Source of the DNA: Anaerolineales bacterium UBA6131
GTDB lineage: Bacteria; Chloroflexota; Anaerolineae; UBA2200
Assembly: GCA_002435875.1 (NCBI GenBank)
Contig: DIVN01000058.1
Location: 9,080 to 15,337, forward strand
Reading direction: 5' to 3'
Length of the DNA stretch: 6,258 nucleotides
In this document: one piece after another, positions 1 to 5,673 of the stretch
Layout of the letters: the number at the start of each line of letters is the position of its first letter
How positions within the stretch are numbered: the first letter of the stretch is position 1
Notes under the pieces: model-generated
The model's input: only the letters and a program-made list of their open reading frames with translations
Told to the model about the DNA's origin: nothing
Databases searched by the model: none
Made by a program: the position numbers and the translations under genes

Positions 1-55
1 CGCTGGTATTTGGGCGCTATGGGTGGTGGGGGTGACCGGTCAGGTCAGTCCGCCG

Positions 56-354
56 TCAATTGACCGTCTGATCGCCAAAGCCCATGAACGGGCGCCCCCC
101 GCTGTGAAACTCGATGGACCGGCCAGAAGGGTTATTGATGAGCCTGGGGCAGGCCAGCTCGTTAATCTCCCGGAAGGAGCGACGGTCGGGATCGGTTTCG
201 ATACGACGCCGCGGGTCATCCACAAACGGCTGACTGGCGCGGGCGGTCGGTAGGCTTGCGTCGGCGCCGCCGATGAGCTGCCAAGGACACAGATCAAGGC
301 CAGGATGGTCAGCAGAATACCGACGCGCTTGCCGGCCCGTCTGGCGCTACTCAC
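56..354 (-). pseudogene. Possible frameshifted relic of a small secreted protein
   Basis: No known family is recognised. Reading the minus strand from a GTG at 354, the first ~34 codons give a classic secretion signal: basic start (SSARRAGKR), hydrophobic core (VGILLTILALICVLG) and an Ala-rich end with a possible A-x-A site (APTQA). In this frame the sequence after about 250 becomes low-quality Pro/Ser-rich text ending at a stop near 40. In the -1 frame the same stretch reads as ordinary protein (for example RRRIETDPDRRSFREINELA, then GGRPFMGFGDQTVN) with GC-rich third positions and a stop at 56-58. Joining the two frames at about 225-250 would give a secreted protein of ~100 aa. Either a single-base indel broke a gene, or the match is chance. 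The upstream Shine-Dalgarno is too close to the GTG to be convincing. The plus strand also has an open frame here (2-253), with somewhat poorer third-position GC and no start context. Confidence 0.3.
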
Positions 355-463
355 CTCGCCATGGCCATATCCGTCGAGGGGCTGGGGCCGCCCCGGTCTG
401 GCTGGAAACCCTGGGTGGAGAGGGACCGTCGGGGCCATGCCGCGCTGCAGCCGATCCCTTCCT

Positions 464-492
464 TTGAGAGATGACGGGGCGGAGTGTATACT
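464..492 (+). promoter_or_regulatory. Sigma-70-type promoter for the 312-aa gene
   Basis: TTGAGA at 464-469 and TATACT at 487-492 are separated by 17 bp, close to the ideal vegetative promoter layout. Transcription would begin near 499, leaving a leader of about 165 nt before the ATG at 665. No other plus-strand gene lies between, so the 312-aa gene is the likely target. Confidence 0.55.
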
Positions 493-588
493 GTCAGTGA
501 CGAACGCTGCACAAGCACCTGCAAGAGACCATGTGCTGGCAGACTATGCGGAGAAGCCCCGTGCGATGCAACTTGATGGGGGAGGTGG

Positions 589-634
589 GCGGAATCTGCC
601 CCAGGGTGTGTCGGAAGGCAGATGGCGATTCCGC
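589..634 (+). promoter_or_regulatory. Bulged hairpin in the leader of the 312-aa gene
   Basis: GCGGAATC at 589-596 is the exact reverse complement of 627-634, and TGCC at 597-600 pairs with GGCA at 617-620. Together they make a 12-bp stem with a 6-nt bulge (621-626) and a 16-nt loop. A competing fold pairs ATCTGCC (594-600) with GGCAGAT (617-623). The structure ends 30 nt before the start codon, so it would sit near the ribosome entry region of the transcript. There is no U-run, so it is not a standard terminator. A regulatory role is inference. Confidence 0.35.
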
Positions 635-664
635 ATGCTCAGTGGTTAGGTATGGGTATGACTT

Positions 665-1603
665 ATGAAATACGTGATTACCACGATTGTTATGGGTTCG
701 CCCGGCTTCATCGAGATAGGTGAGGAAGAGTACAAACGCCTCAAGACCGCGATCGCCAATCTCTTTGAGTTACTCTTTCTTGAAGAGAACCTGGATTGGG
801 TTACTGAGAATTTCCAGGAGTACGAGGCGGAGTTACTCTTGATAGCGTCGCGCGAGAGCGTTTTTCATGACTCTGGCTACTTTTCAATGAGTAAGGACAG
901 GAATACTGTCGGCAGACGCATTGTAAACTTGTTGGGTGCGTGCAGGATGTACATGGATCAGAGTGCTCATCATCTGAACAAGATATATGGTGAGAACTCC
1001 TGTATACTGGCCTTGTTGAAGAAGGAAATGACCTGGCAACATGAGAACAATCTGGGTTATCGAACAATGGAAGCTCTCAGAAACTACACTCAGCATCGTG
1101 GCTTTCCCATCCACAGCATGAAGTTCTCACACGCGTGGCTTGATATGGACAATGAGGAGAATAGCCGACTGCTACACACGGTGATTCCCCTGATAAAGGT
1201 ATCCGAGCTAGCCCAGGACGACAAGTTCAAACAGTCCGTCGTAGATGAGATGCGCTCAGTGTCTCGAAGAGATCGCATCGATATCAGGCCGTTGGTCCGA
1301 AACTACATCGAAGGGATTGGAACGATACATGAGAAGTTGCGAGAGGCAATTCGTCCAGATGTAGAACGATGGGAAGGCGATGTTGATAATGCGCTTACAG
1401 GGTACAAGAGCAAGTTCGGATCAGATGCATGTCTTGCCAGTGTAGCCATTGTAGCCGAAGACGAAGATGGCCATTCGGTTGAAGAAAGAACAGTCTTCAA
1501 GGAGTTCATCGAGAAGAGGAAAGCGCTGGAAGACAAGAATAGGTTTTTCGGAAGCCTTCACAAGAGATATGCTTCGAATGAAATTCGAGAATCAGATGCC
1601 TAA
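665..1603 (+). CDS. 312-aa protein of unknown function with an HEPN-like Rx4H motif
   Basis: I cannot assign a named family. The product looks soluble, largely helical and charged, with no signal peptide or membrane segment. The key feature is ALRNYTQHRG, where R139-N140-Y141-T142-Q143-H144 fits the R-(N/D/H)-x3-H signature of HEPN-fold proteins, many of which are metal-independent RNases. It sits in the middle of the protein after a predicted long helical region (about 20-135) and before a charged C-terminal half (about 185-312) rich in Glu, Arg and Lys. The ATG at 665 is chosen because the open frame begins there, although only a weak Shine-Dalgarno precedes it; ATGs at 652 and 658 are in another frame. 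The gene has its own promoter (464-492) and long leader. Its third positions are clearly richer in A/T than those of the transporter genes to the right, suggesting acquisition by transfer. CDS call is firm; HEPN assignment is inference from motif and helix content. Confidence 0.85.
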   Translation: MKYVITTIVMGSPGFIEIGEEEYKRLKTAIANLFELLFLEENLDWVTENFQEYEAELLLIASRESVFHDSGYFSMSKDRNTVGRRIVNLLGACRMYMDQSAHHLNKIYGENSCILALLKKEMTWQHENNLGYRTMEALRNYTQHRGFPIHSMKFSHAWLDMDNEENSRLLHTVIPLIKVSELAQDDKFKQSVVDEMRSVSRRDRIDIRPLVRNYIEGIGTIHEKLREAIRPDVERWEGDVDNALTGYKSKFGSDACLASVAIVAEDEDGHSVEERTVFKEFIEKRKALEDKNRFFGSLHKRYASNEIRESDA

Positions 1604-1659
1604 TCACGCGTGCTTTCGACAGACAAATCCCTCACATCGACGTAATCTAGTCCCACGCA

Positions 1660-1676
1660 CTGGCGCGTAACGCCAG
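1660..1676 (+). terminator. Short hairpin downstream of the 312-aa gene
   Basis: CTGGCG (1660-1665) and CGCCAG (1671-1676) form a perfect 6-bp stem with a 5-nt loop, 57 bp after the stop codon. No T-run follows, so it is at best a weak or Rho-assisted transcript end. Confidence 0.25.
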
Positions 1677-1757
1677 CCATTGAGTACATTACCTTGCCGA
1701 TAGAAAGAATCAAGATGCAGCGACGCAGTGGAAATGCTATAGGGTCAGATCCCAGGA

Positions 1758-1961
1758 GATGGGCTGAACGTCACCGAGCAAGAGCCACTCCCGCCCGAAT
1801 CACCGCTCTGGGACATGGAGAGTGCAATCCTGACTCCGCACCACTCTGGCTCAATGGTCGACTATGATGCACCGGCTATGGCCATCTTCCTGGGCAACCT
1901 GCAACGCTACAACACGGGACAATGACTGCGCCACGTGGTGGACAAGCAACTGGGATACTAG
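1758..1961 (+). pseudogene. C-terminal relic of a D-2-hydroxyacid dehydrogenase
   Basis: Reading codons from 1758, the frame gives DGLNVTEQEPLPPESPLW, then ILTPHHSGSMVDYDAPAMA and a helix ending NLQRYNTGQ. This is the end of the D-isomer-specific 2-hydroxyacid dehydrogenase family (NAD(P)H-dependent reduction of 2-keto acids such as glyoxylate or hydroxypyruvate). The EPLPP segment carries the catalytic Glu and TPH carries the catalytic His. A TGA at 1923-1925 interrupts the frame exactly where the family normally has one more residue before a LRNVVD-type tail, and LRHVVDKQLGY followed by TAG (1959-1961) continues in the same frame. Only about 67 of the family's usual ~310-330 residues remain; the NAD-binding domain and catalytic Arg are absent, and upstream sequence in this frame has stops at 1701 and 1740. 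There is no start codon or ribosome site. This is a dead fragment left by deletion or insertion. Confidence 0.85.
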
Positions 1962-1976
1962 GCTCATCCTCGCATG

Positions 1977-1999
1977 TCAATATTGCGAATTGCGACAGT
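1977..1999. repeat. Imperfect palindrome TGTC...GACA
   Basis: TGTCAAT and ATT-GC-GACA form a 7-bp inverted repeat with a 2-nt bulge around an AT-rich centre. It lies about 70 bp upstream of the extended -10 element at 2067-2075, a possible place for an activator site. No regulator can be named. Confidence 0.2.
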
Positions 2000-2066
2000 A
2001 ACCAGAATGGCCGTCAAGGCCTCAGCTACCTAGGCCGGCACTCGGCAAAGGTCCGTCTCCGGACTG

Positions 2067-2075
2067 TGCTATACT
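2067..2075 (+). promoter_or_regulatory. Extended -10 promoter upstream of the 276-aa gene
   Basis: TGCTATACT matches the extended -10 pattern (TGn followed by TATACT at 2070-2075). There is no good -35 at 16-18 bp upstream, as is usual for extended -10 promoters. Transcription would start near 2082, with a leader of ~110 nt before the ATG at 2192. Confidence 0.45.
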
Positions 2076-2133
2076 AAGGTTGATCAGTATGTAGACTAAG
2101 GGAGATAGGCCAAGTGATCTCAGCCTAGTCGAT

Positions 2134-2170
2134 GGTTGGGTGGCCTGCCGCCTGACACAATCGGTTGGGT
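2134..2170 (+). repeat. Direct repeat GGTTGGGT, two copies
   Basis: GGTTGGGT occurs at 2134-2141 and 2163-2170, 29 bp apart, just before the start of the 276-aa gene. The 7-mer GTTGGGT fits the GTTRRRY core of integron attC sites, but no partner RYYYAAC box is found upstream, so this alone is weak. Confidence 0.3.
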
Positions 2171-2191
2171 TGCGTCTGGCTTGCCGCTAGT

Positions 2192-3022
2192 ATGAAAGCT
2201 CACGAAGACCTAATCAAAGAAGTCTTCACCCAGTTCGGCGAGGCATATTGTAGCAGCGAAGTTTTGCACAGAGGCCTTTGCTACACATATGCGCTGGCGA
2301 CATTCGACGAAGCCGAAGATATCACTCGCCCGCGCATCGAAGAGAAACTCGCCCTAGCCTTCTCGCTGACGCTAGGCCAGATTGTGGAGAAGACGAAAGG
2401 GTTGTTTCCAAGCGAGCTACAAGAGCGACTGCAAGTGGCCCTAGACAAGCGGAACTACTTAGCTCATCGTTTTTGGTTTGAGCGTAACCATCTGATGTTT
2501 AGTGAGCCGGGTCTGCTGGAATTGCGCCAAGAATTGCTTGAACTCACCGATCTGTTTGGCCGGTCAGACGAAGCGATAACGGAGTATTTCGAGCCCAAAC
2601 GCCAATCAATGGGGATAACCGACGAGCTGATACAGGAGTGGTTTGATAGACTCAAAGCTGGTGAACCAGACCGGCCACTCCTTTCGCAACGATTGCTGAG
2701 GAAGCAGGAGCGTGTAGTAAGAGTCTGGGATGTCGAAGTTGGTGACAATCTGGTAACCCAGATTCTTGAAACAGAAGATGGTTGTCTTTGGCAGTTCTGT
2801 GATGTTGGTCTCGGATGGACACGCTTTGTACAGCCCGCCCCAGATTGGACTATCAACGAAAGACTACAAAGACATCTACCCGCCAACATCAACCCTAGGC
2901 CGGCCATTATCAAACCTTGGAACTACGAGTTCAATTTGGCCAAGGCGGCTGTGCTTTGGGTGAAGCAAGGCAAACGTGAAAGAAGCTATACTTGGGGCAT
3001 CAGAACGTCGTCAAAGTCATAG
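2192..3022 (+). CDS. 276-aa protein of unknown function with an HEPN-like RNYLAH motif
   Basis: No family name can be given with certainty. From the ATG at 2192 the N-terminal ~135 residues look all-helical. LDKRNYLAHRFWFER (residues 85-99) contains R87-N88-Y89-L90-A91-H92, a match to the HEPN Rx4H active-site pattern. KRNYLAH followed by aromatic residues recurs, as I recall, in many uncharacterised bacterial proteins. Residues ~145-276 form a second region (LIQEWFDRLKAGEPDRPLL, then a beta-rich stretch around VVRVWDVEVGDNLVTQILE) whose role is unknown. There is no signal peptide or membrane segment. The frame stays open upstream to a TTG at 2165, but the first ATG at 2192 gives a natural N-terminus; neither has a clear Shine-Dalgarno. 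An extended -10 promoter lies at 2067-2075, and a small membrane-protein gene follows 86 bp downstream. Third-position GC is lower than in the transporter operon. RNase or nucleotidyltransferase-partner activity is inference. Confidence 0.82.
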   Translation: MKAHEDLIKEVFTQFGEAYCSSEVLHRGLCYTYALATFDEAEDITRPRIEEKLALAFSLTLGQIVEKTKGLFPSELQERLQVALDKRNYLAHRFWFERNHLMFSEPGLLELRQELLELTDLFGRSDEAITEYFEPKRQSMGITDELIQEWFDRLKAGEPDRPLLSQRLLRKQERVVRVWDVEVGDNLVTQILETEDGCLWQFCDVGLGWTRFVQPAPDWTINERLQRHLPANINPRPAIIKPWNYEFNLAKAAVLWVKQGKRERSYTWGIRTSSKS

Positions 3023-3029
3023 GACGGCT

Positions 3030-3086
3030 ACTCAACAAGCGAATCCTGCCGACGCGCTCCGCTGCGCGTGCGATGGAAGCGCTAAC
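3030..3086 (+). repeat. Imperfect inverted repeat resembling an integron attC site
   Basis: Eight bases after the 276-aa gene stop, ACTCAAC (3030-3036) fits the RYYYAAC core of attC. It is followed by a foldable stretch: GCG (3039-3041) with CGC (3080-3082), TCC (3044-3046) with GGA (3075-3077), and a perfect central stem ACGCGC (3052-3057) with GCGCGT (3064-3069) around a TCCGCT loop. Unpaired bases lie between the stems, as in real attC hairpins. However, the right end reads GCTAACGG and not GTTRRRY, so the second core box is missing or degraded. It may be an attC relic or simply a structured intergenic repeat. Confidence 0.35.
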
Positions 3087-3095
3087 GGTTCTGCG

Positions 3096-3101
3096 AAGGG
3101 G
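3096..3101 (+). promoter_or_regulatory. Ribosome binding site that fixes the start of the 108-aa gene
   Basis: AAGGGG lies 7 nt before the ATG at 3109. It favours that codon over the in-frame ATGs at 2992 and 3073, which have no comparable site. Confidence 0.6.
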
Positions 3102-3108
3102 TCATGAA

Positions 3109-3435
3109 ATGAGCACAGGCGCAATGTGGGGATGGATCGGAGCAATCACTGGGTGCGTGATTGGTCTGGCTGGTGGGGTCATCGGCACCTACTTCAGCAT
3201 TAGGAACACCCACGGGCCACGCGAACGCCGCTTCATGATCAGGCCGGCCACGGTGTGTTGGATCGGAATACTTGTTTTCTTTGCCCTGCTCATCGCATTG
3301 CCAGATCCGTACCGATGGTTGGTCTGGATTCCCTACTCGATCCTCCTTCCGCTCGGTGTCACCTTGGGAAATCGCAAACAGCACGCGATCATGATCGAAG
3401 AAGCGCAGGACAAGGAGCTGCAGGCGCAGCGCTAG
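3109..3435 (+). CDS. Small three-helix inner-membrane protein of unknown function
   Basis: The 108-aa product starts MSTGAMWGWIGAITG and has three hydrophobic segments: residues ~7-29 (Gly-rich, with AGGVIGTYFS), ~46-64 (CWIGILVFFALLIAL) and ~67-86 (PYRWLVWIPYSILLPLG). A conserved-looking polar loop NTHGPRERRFM joins the first two, and the C-terminal tail is charged (EEAQDKELQAQR). The combination of a GxxxG-like first helix, a GPRER loop and a PYRW...PY segment matches small membrane proteins annotated only as hypothetical in diverse bacteria; I know of no established function. The start is set by AAGGGG at 3096-3101. The frame remains open far upstream, overlapping the end of the preceding gene, but that extension (KRILPTRSAARAM) reads like the repeat DNA at 3030-3086 and not like protein. 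It may be co-transcribed with the 276-aa gene 86 bp upstream. Confidence 0.85.
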   Translation: MSTGAMWGWIGAITGCVIGLAGGVIGTYFSIRNTHGPRERRFMIRPATVCWIGILVFFALLIALPDPYRWLVWIPYSILLPLGVTLGNRKQHAIMIEEAQDKELQAQR

Positions 3436-3491
3436 GCCGCGGTCCGTAGCCCCAGCGGTGGGCGCGAATGCAGCACGGGATGTGCGGTTCT

Positions 3492-3514
3492 GAGCGCCCA
3501 GGGACCAGGCGCTC
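3492..3514 (+). terminator. Hairpin downstream of the 108-aa gene
   Basis: GAGCGCC (3492-3498) and GGCGCTC (3508-3514) form a perfect 7-bp stem with a 9-nt loop, 57 bp after the stop. An alternative stem pairs TGGGCGC (3459-3465) with GCGCCCA (3494-3500). Only a short CTT follows, so intrinsic termination would be weak. Confidence 0.3.
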
Positions 3515-3693
3515 TTGGGCATCGGCGGAGCCGGCCTCGAGTGGGGCAAGTGCGCCAAACTGCTCGACGATGTGGGAGGCCGACACGGTCCCGTAGCACC
3601 CAGCCGGCGACCCGACGGCATTCGGGCGCGTGTGGCAAAGCGTGCTGGCGCTGGCGGATGCGTACGAGATGAGCCCGTAGGGGCGGGGACATC

Positions 3694-3720
3694 CACAGAT
3701 TTCACAGATTCACACAGATT
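3694..3720. repeat. Triple CACAGATT repeat (dispersed-repeat type)
   Basis: CACAGATT occurs three times, at 3694-3701, 3703-3710 and 3713-3720, with 1- and 2-nt spacers, giving a period of 9-10 bp. From memory, near-identical CACAGATTTCACAGATT strings are scattered through intergenic DNA of many environmental bacteria; that is recollection and not a search. It is strikingly AT-rich against a GC-rich background. Function is unknown. Confidence 0.6.
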
Positions 3721-3870
3721 GCGCATAACAACGGGCGGCACACCCAAGCTGGCCCGCAGCTCCATCATGCTGTTGCCGCTCTCCATGCCACCTCCTGTCA
3801 CGCCGCCAGGCGGACAGCCCTCCGCCCGTTCGCGGATCCTCCGCGCATTCATCTCGCCCAACTCGAGCAC

Positions 3871-3898
3871 TTGACAGCCACGCCATCGAGAGTATAGT
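3871..3898 (+). promoter_or_regulatory. Sigma-70 promoter of the padR-transporter operon
   Basis: A perfect -35 TTGACA (3871-3876) and TATAGT (3893-3898) are 16 bp apart. Transcription would start near 3905, leaving a ~48-nt leader. The leader carries two AGTATG copies (3913-3918, 3921-3926), a possible PadR contact region; this operator idea is a guess because no clean palindrome is seen. Confidence 0.7.
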
Positions 3899-3938
3899 CG
3901 AGGGTGCTATTCAGTATGTGAGTATGCGCACCATGAGT

Positions 3939-3945
3939 AGGGGAG
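3939..3945 (+). promoter_or_regulatory. Ribosome binding site of padR
   Basis: AGGGGAG lies 7 nt before the ATG at 3953 and supports this start codon. Confidence 0.7.
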
Positions 3946-3952
3946 CGTAACG

Positions 3953-4567
3953 ATGCGCCGCGAACACGAACCCTGGACGCCCCATGTGCTTCTGGGCCTG
4001 CTGATGTCCGGGCCCAGGCATGGCTACGAGCTATACCAGGAGCTCGAGAACAACCTGGGGCCCGTGTGGCGGATCGGACTCAGTCAGCTCTACCTGCAGC
4101 TCAAGCAGATGGAGCAAGCCGGGCTCGTGGCCAGCCATGCCGAGGCGCAAGCCAACCGCCCGGCACGCAAGGTGTACCAGATCACCAAAGAAGGCCGGGA
4201 AGCGTTCCTAAGCTGGCTGCAGCAGCCAACGCCCGGGCTCCGTCTCCTCCGTGTCGAGTTCCTGCTGCGGCTCTACCTGTTTCATCGCCTGTCCTTGCCG
4301 GGCCTCGAGCAGCTCGTGACAGCGCAAGCGGCGGTCTGCCGCACGCAGGCAGACCGCTTTGGCCAGGCGGCAGCCGAGGCGGGGGATAGTTTCTTGCGGC
4401 TGGTATATGAGTTTCGCCTGGGTCAGATAGAGGCCGCAATCCACTGGCTGGATCGCTGCCTGAAGCTGGACTGCGCAAGGCTGCCGGCATCGTGGGAAGG
4501 CGAAGGGAAGGTGTCCTCGCCGCCTGGGCCAACGGCCCGACAACACGGACAAGGAGTGACGACTTGA
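3953..4567 (+). CDS. PadR-family transcriptional regulator
   Basis: The 204-aa protein has the two-part PadR layout. Residues ~9-90 form the winged helix: VLLGLLMSGPRHGYELYQEL at the front, a recognition helix in GLSQLYLQLKQMEQAGLV, and a wing followed by RKVYQITKEGREAFLSWL. Residues ~96-175 form the helical dimerisation domain (LRLLRVEFLLRLYLF and FRLGQIEAAIHWLDRCLKL). The C-terminal ~25 residues are a Gly/Pro/Ser-rich tail without obvious structure. PadR proteins are usually repressors relieved by small ligands, often of their own gene and adjacent transporters. It is first in the operon behind a strong promoter, and its TGA overlaps the TTG start of the binding-protein gene, so the two are translated together. 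The natural reading is ligand-responsive autoregulation of the importer; the ligand is unknown. The conventional SPGTLY-like recognition helix appears here as GLSQLY. Confidence 0.93.
   Translation: MRREHEPWTPHVLLGLLMSGPRHGYELYQELENNLGPVWRIGLSQLYLQLKQMEQAGLVASHAEAQANRPARKVYQITKEGREAFLSWLQQPTPGLRLLRVEFLLRLYLFHRLSLPGLEQLVTAQAAVCRTQADRFGQAAAEAGDSFLRLVYEFRLGQIEAAIHWLDRCLKLDCARLPASWEGEGKVSSPPGPTARQHGQGVTT
4551..4556 (+). promoter_or_regulatory. Ribosome binding site that fixes a TTG start
   Basis: AAGGAG within the end of padR lies 7 nt before the TTG at 4564. It decides that start over the open-frame ATG at 4492, which would place ~24 extra residues ahead of the signal peptide. Confidence 0.75.
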
Positions 4568-5673
4568 AACGATCTGCGATCTCGATGCTGTTGACGGGTT
4601 TGTTGCTGGTTGGGCTCCTTGCAGAGGGCTGCGCGTCCACGCCGACGCCCGGTACAAAGTCAGGCGAACCGTCCGGGGGCACAACGGTGACGGATGCTCT
4701 TGGGAGGACGCTTGACTTTGCCACGCCTCCACAACGCATTGTTGTGGGTGGCAGGAACAGCCTGATGGTCGTCGAGGCTCTCTACCTGTTCCCGGAGGCA
4801 AAAGAGCGCATCGCGGGCACCGGAGGGGGCAAGCAGAACCCGGCGGCCTTTATCGGCCTCATCGACCCCACGTTTGGGACAAAGGCTGAGCTGGATGCGG
4901 ACGCCGGCGCGGAGCAGATCGCGTCACTCCATCCCGACGCAGTAGTCATGAAGAGCCTCAATGCCGAGACAACAGGCAAGGGCTTGGAGGCGCTGGGGAT
5001 CCCGGTGGTCTATGTGGACCTGGAAACGCCGGAGCAGTTCACCCGCGATGTGGCAACGCTGGGCCAGTTGCTGGGCAACCCCAAGCGAGCTCAGGAGATC
5101 CTGTCCTTCTACCAGGCCAAGCTGCAGGCCATTGACAAGGGACTACAAGGGGTGATGGATAGCGCCCGGCCACGTGCTCTGGTGATGCAATACAGCGAAA
5201 AGGGCGGCGAGATCGCACTGAGCGTGCCGTCCGCCGCAAGGCTGCAGACGCTGATGGTAGAACTAGCGGGTGGTGTTGCCATTTGGAAAGAGGCCGCCCA
5301 GGGGGCCGGCTCTATCACGGTGAACCTGGAGCAGATCGCTGCCTGGGATCCGGACACGATCCTGATCGTGTCCTACACGGCCGATTCGCGCGAAATCGTC
5401 GACAAGCTAGAAGCCGACTCGCGCTGGCAGGCGCTCAAGGCGGCCCAAGAGGGGCATATTTACGGGTTCCCGGGCGACATCTTTAGCTGGGACCAGCCGG
5501 ACCCGCGCTGGATACTGGGGTTGACGTGGATTGCCGCGCAAATGCACCCGGCCCGTTTCCCCGAGCTGGATATGCTCGAGGAGACAGCCGAGTTCTTTGA
5601 ACGAATGTACGGCATGGACCGGGCGTCGTTCGAGGCAAACATCCTGCCCCGCATCCATGGGGATCTTCAGTGA
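4564..5673 (+). CDS. FecB/BtuF-like ABC transporter substrate-binding lipoprotein
   Basis: The product (369 aa from TTG 4564) binds a metal complex or similar ligand outside the membrane and hands it to a FecCD-type permease. Residues 1-22 are a signal peptide (MKRSAIS, then LLTGLLLVGLLAEG) ending at Cys23, the likely lipidated residue; the lipobox LAEGC is imperfect. A Thr/Pro/Gly-rich linker follows (~24-42). The class III binding domain (Peripla_BP_2) starts at TVTDALGRTLDFATPPQRIV (41-60). It includes the typical IASLHPDAVVM (119-129) and LGIPVVYVDLETPEQF (144-159), a long connecting helix (~163-198), and a second lobe with WDPDTILIVS (261-270). The segment FSWDQPDPRWILGLTWIA (307-324) is a conserved late motif of this group. 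The start overlaps the padR stop (TTGA) and the end overlaps the permease GTG. Substrate (siderophore, heme, corrinoid, molybdate/tungstate) cannot be decided. Confidence 0.92.
   Translation: MKRSAISMLLTGLLLVGLLAEGCASTPTPGTKSGEPSGGTTVTDALGRTLDFATPPQRIVVGGRNSLMVVEALYLFPEAKERIAGTGGGKQNPAAFIGLIDPTFGTKAELDADAGAEQIASLHPDAVVMKSLNAETTGKGLEALGIPVVYVDLETPEQFTRDVATLGQLLGNPKRAQEILSFYQAKLQAIDKGLQGVMDSARPRALVMQYSEKGGEIALSVPSAARLQTLMVELAGGVAIWKEAAQGAGSITVNLEQIAAWDPDTILIVSYTADSREIVDKLEADSRWQALKAAQEGHIYGFPGDIFSWDQPDPRWILGLTWIAAQMHPARFPELDMLEETAEFFERMYGMDRASFEANILPRIHGDLQ

Larger units (their letters stand above)
3436..3870. other. 435-bp gap without a convincing gene
   Basis: The stretch is GC-rich and holds a hairpin (3492-3514), a triple repeat (3694-3720) and the approach to the padR promoter. 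One plus-strand frame around 3568-3680 reads like the tail of a protein (CSTMWEADTVP, stop, then AFGRVWQSVLALADAYEMSP and a stop), which could be a relic, but no family is recognised. On the minus strand an AGGAGG (3791-3796) precedes an ATG at 3786, but that frame runs through the CACAGATT repeat and then antisense to the membrane-protein gene. Confidence 0.4.

Noticed and set aside
305..649. 114-codon plus-strand open frame
   Set aside because: It is antisense to the signal-peptide frame, crosses the predicted promoter and hairpin, and its sequence looks random.
652..723. Short open frame starting at ATG 652 or 658, overlapping the 312-aa gene start
   Set aside because: It has only 24 codons, no strong ribosome site, and the overlapping long frame at 665 is better supported.
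2026..2902. Repeated CCTAGGCCGGC near 2028 and 2893
   Set aside because: An 11-bp GC-rich match with one copy inside a coding gene; no extension or symmetry supports an element.
3082..3870. Long open frame of 262 codons on the minus strand
   Set aside because: It is antisense to the well-supported membrane-protein gene, passes through the CACAGATT repeat, and becomes low-quality Arg/Pro/Ser-rich sequence; GC-rich DNA gives such frames by chance. The AGGAGG before its internal ATG at 3786 was considered but is not enough.
2084..3919. Shared 9-mer TCAGTATGT downstream of two -10 elements (2084-2092 and 3911-3919)
   Set aside because: Dozens of 9-mer pairs are expected by chance in 6 kb, and the surroundings do not align further.
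4182..4801. Two minus-strand open frames opposite padR and the binding-protein gene
   Set aside because: They are antisense shadows of genes with clear family matches and show no domain or start signal.
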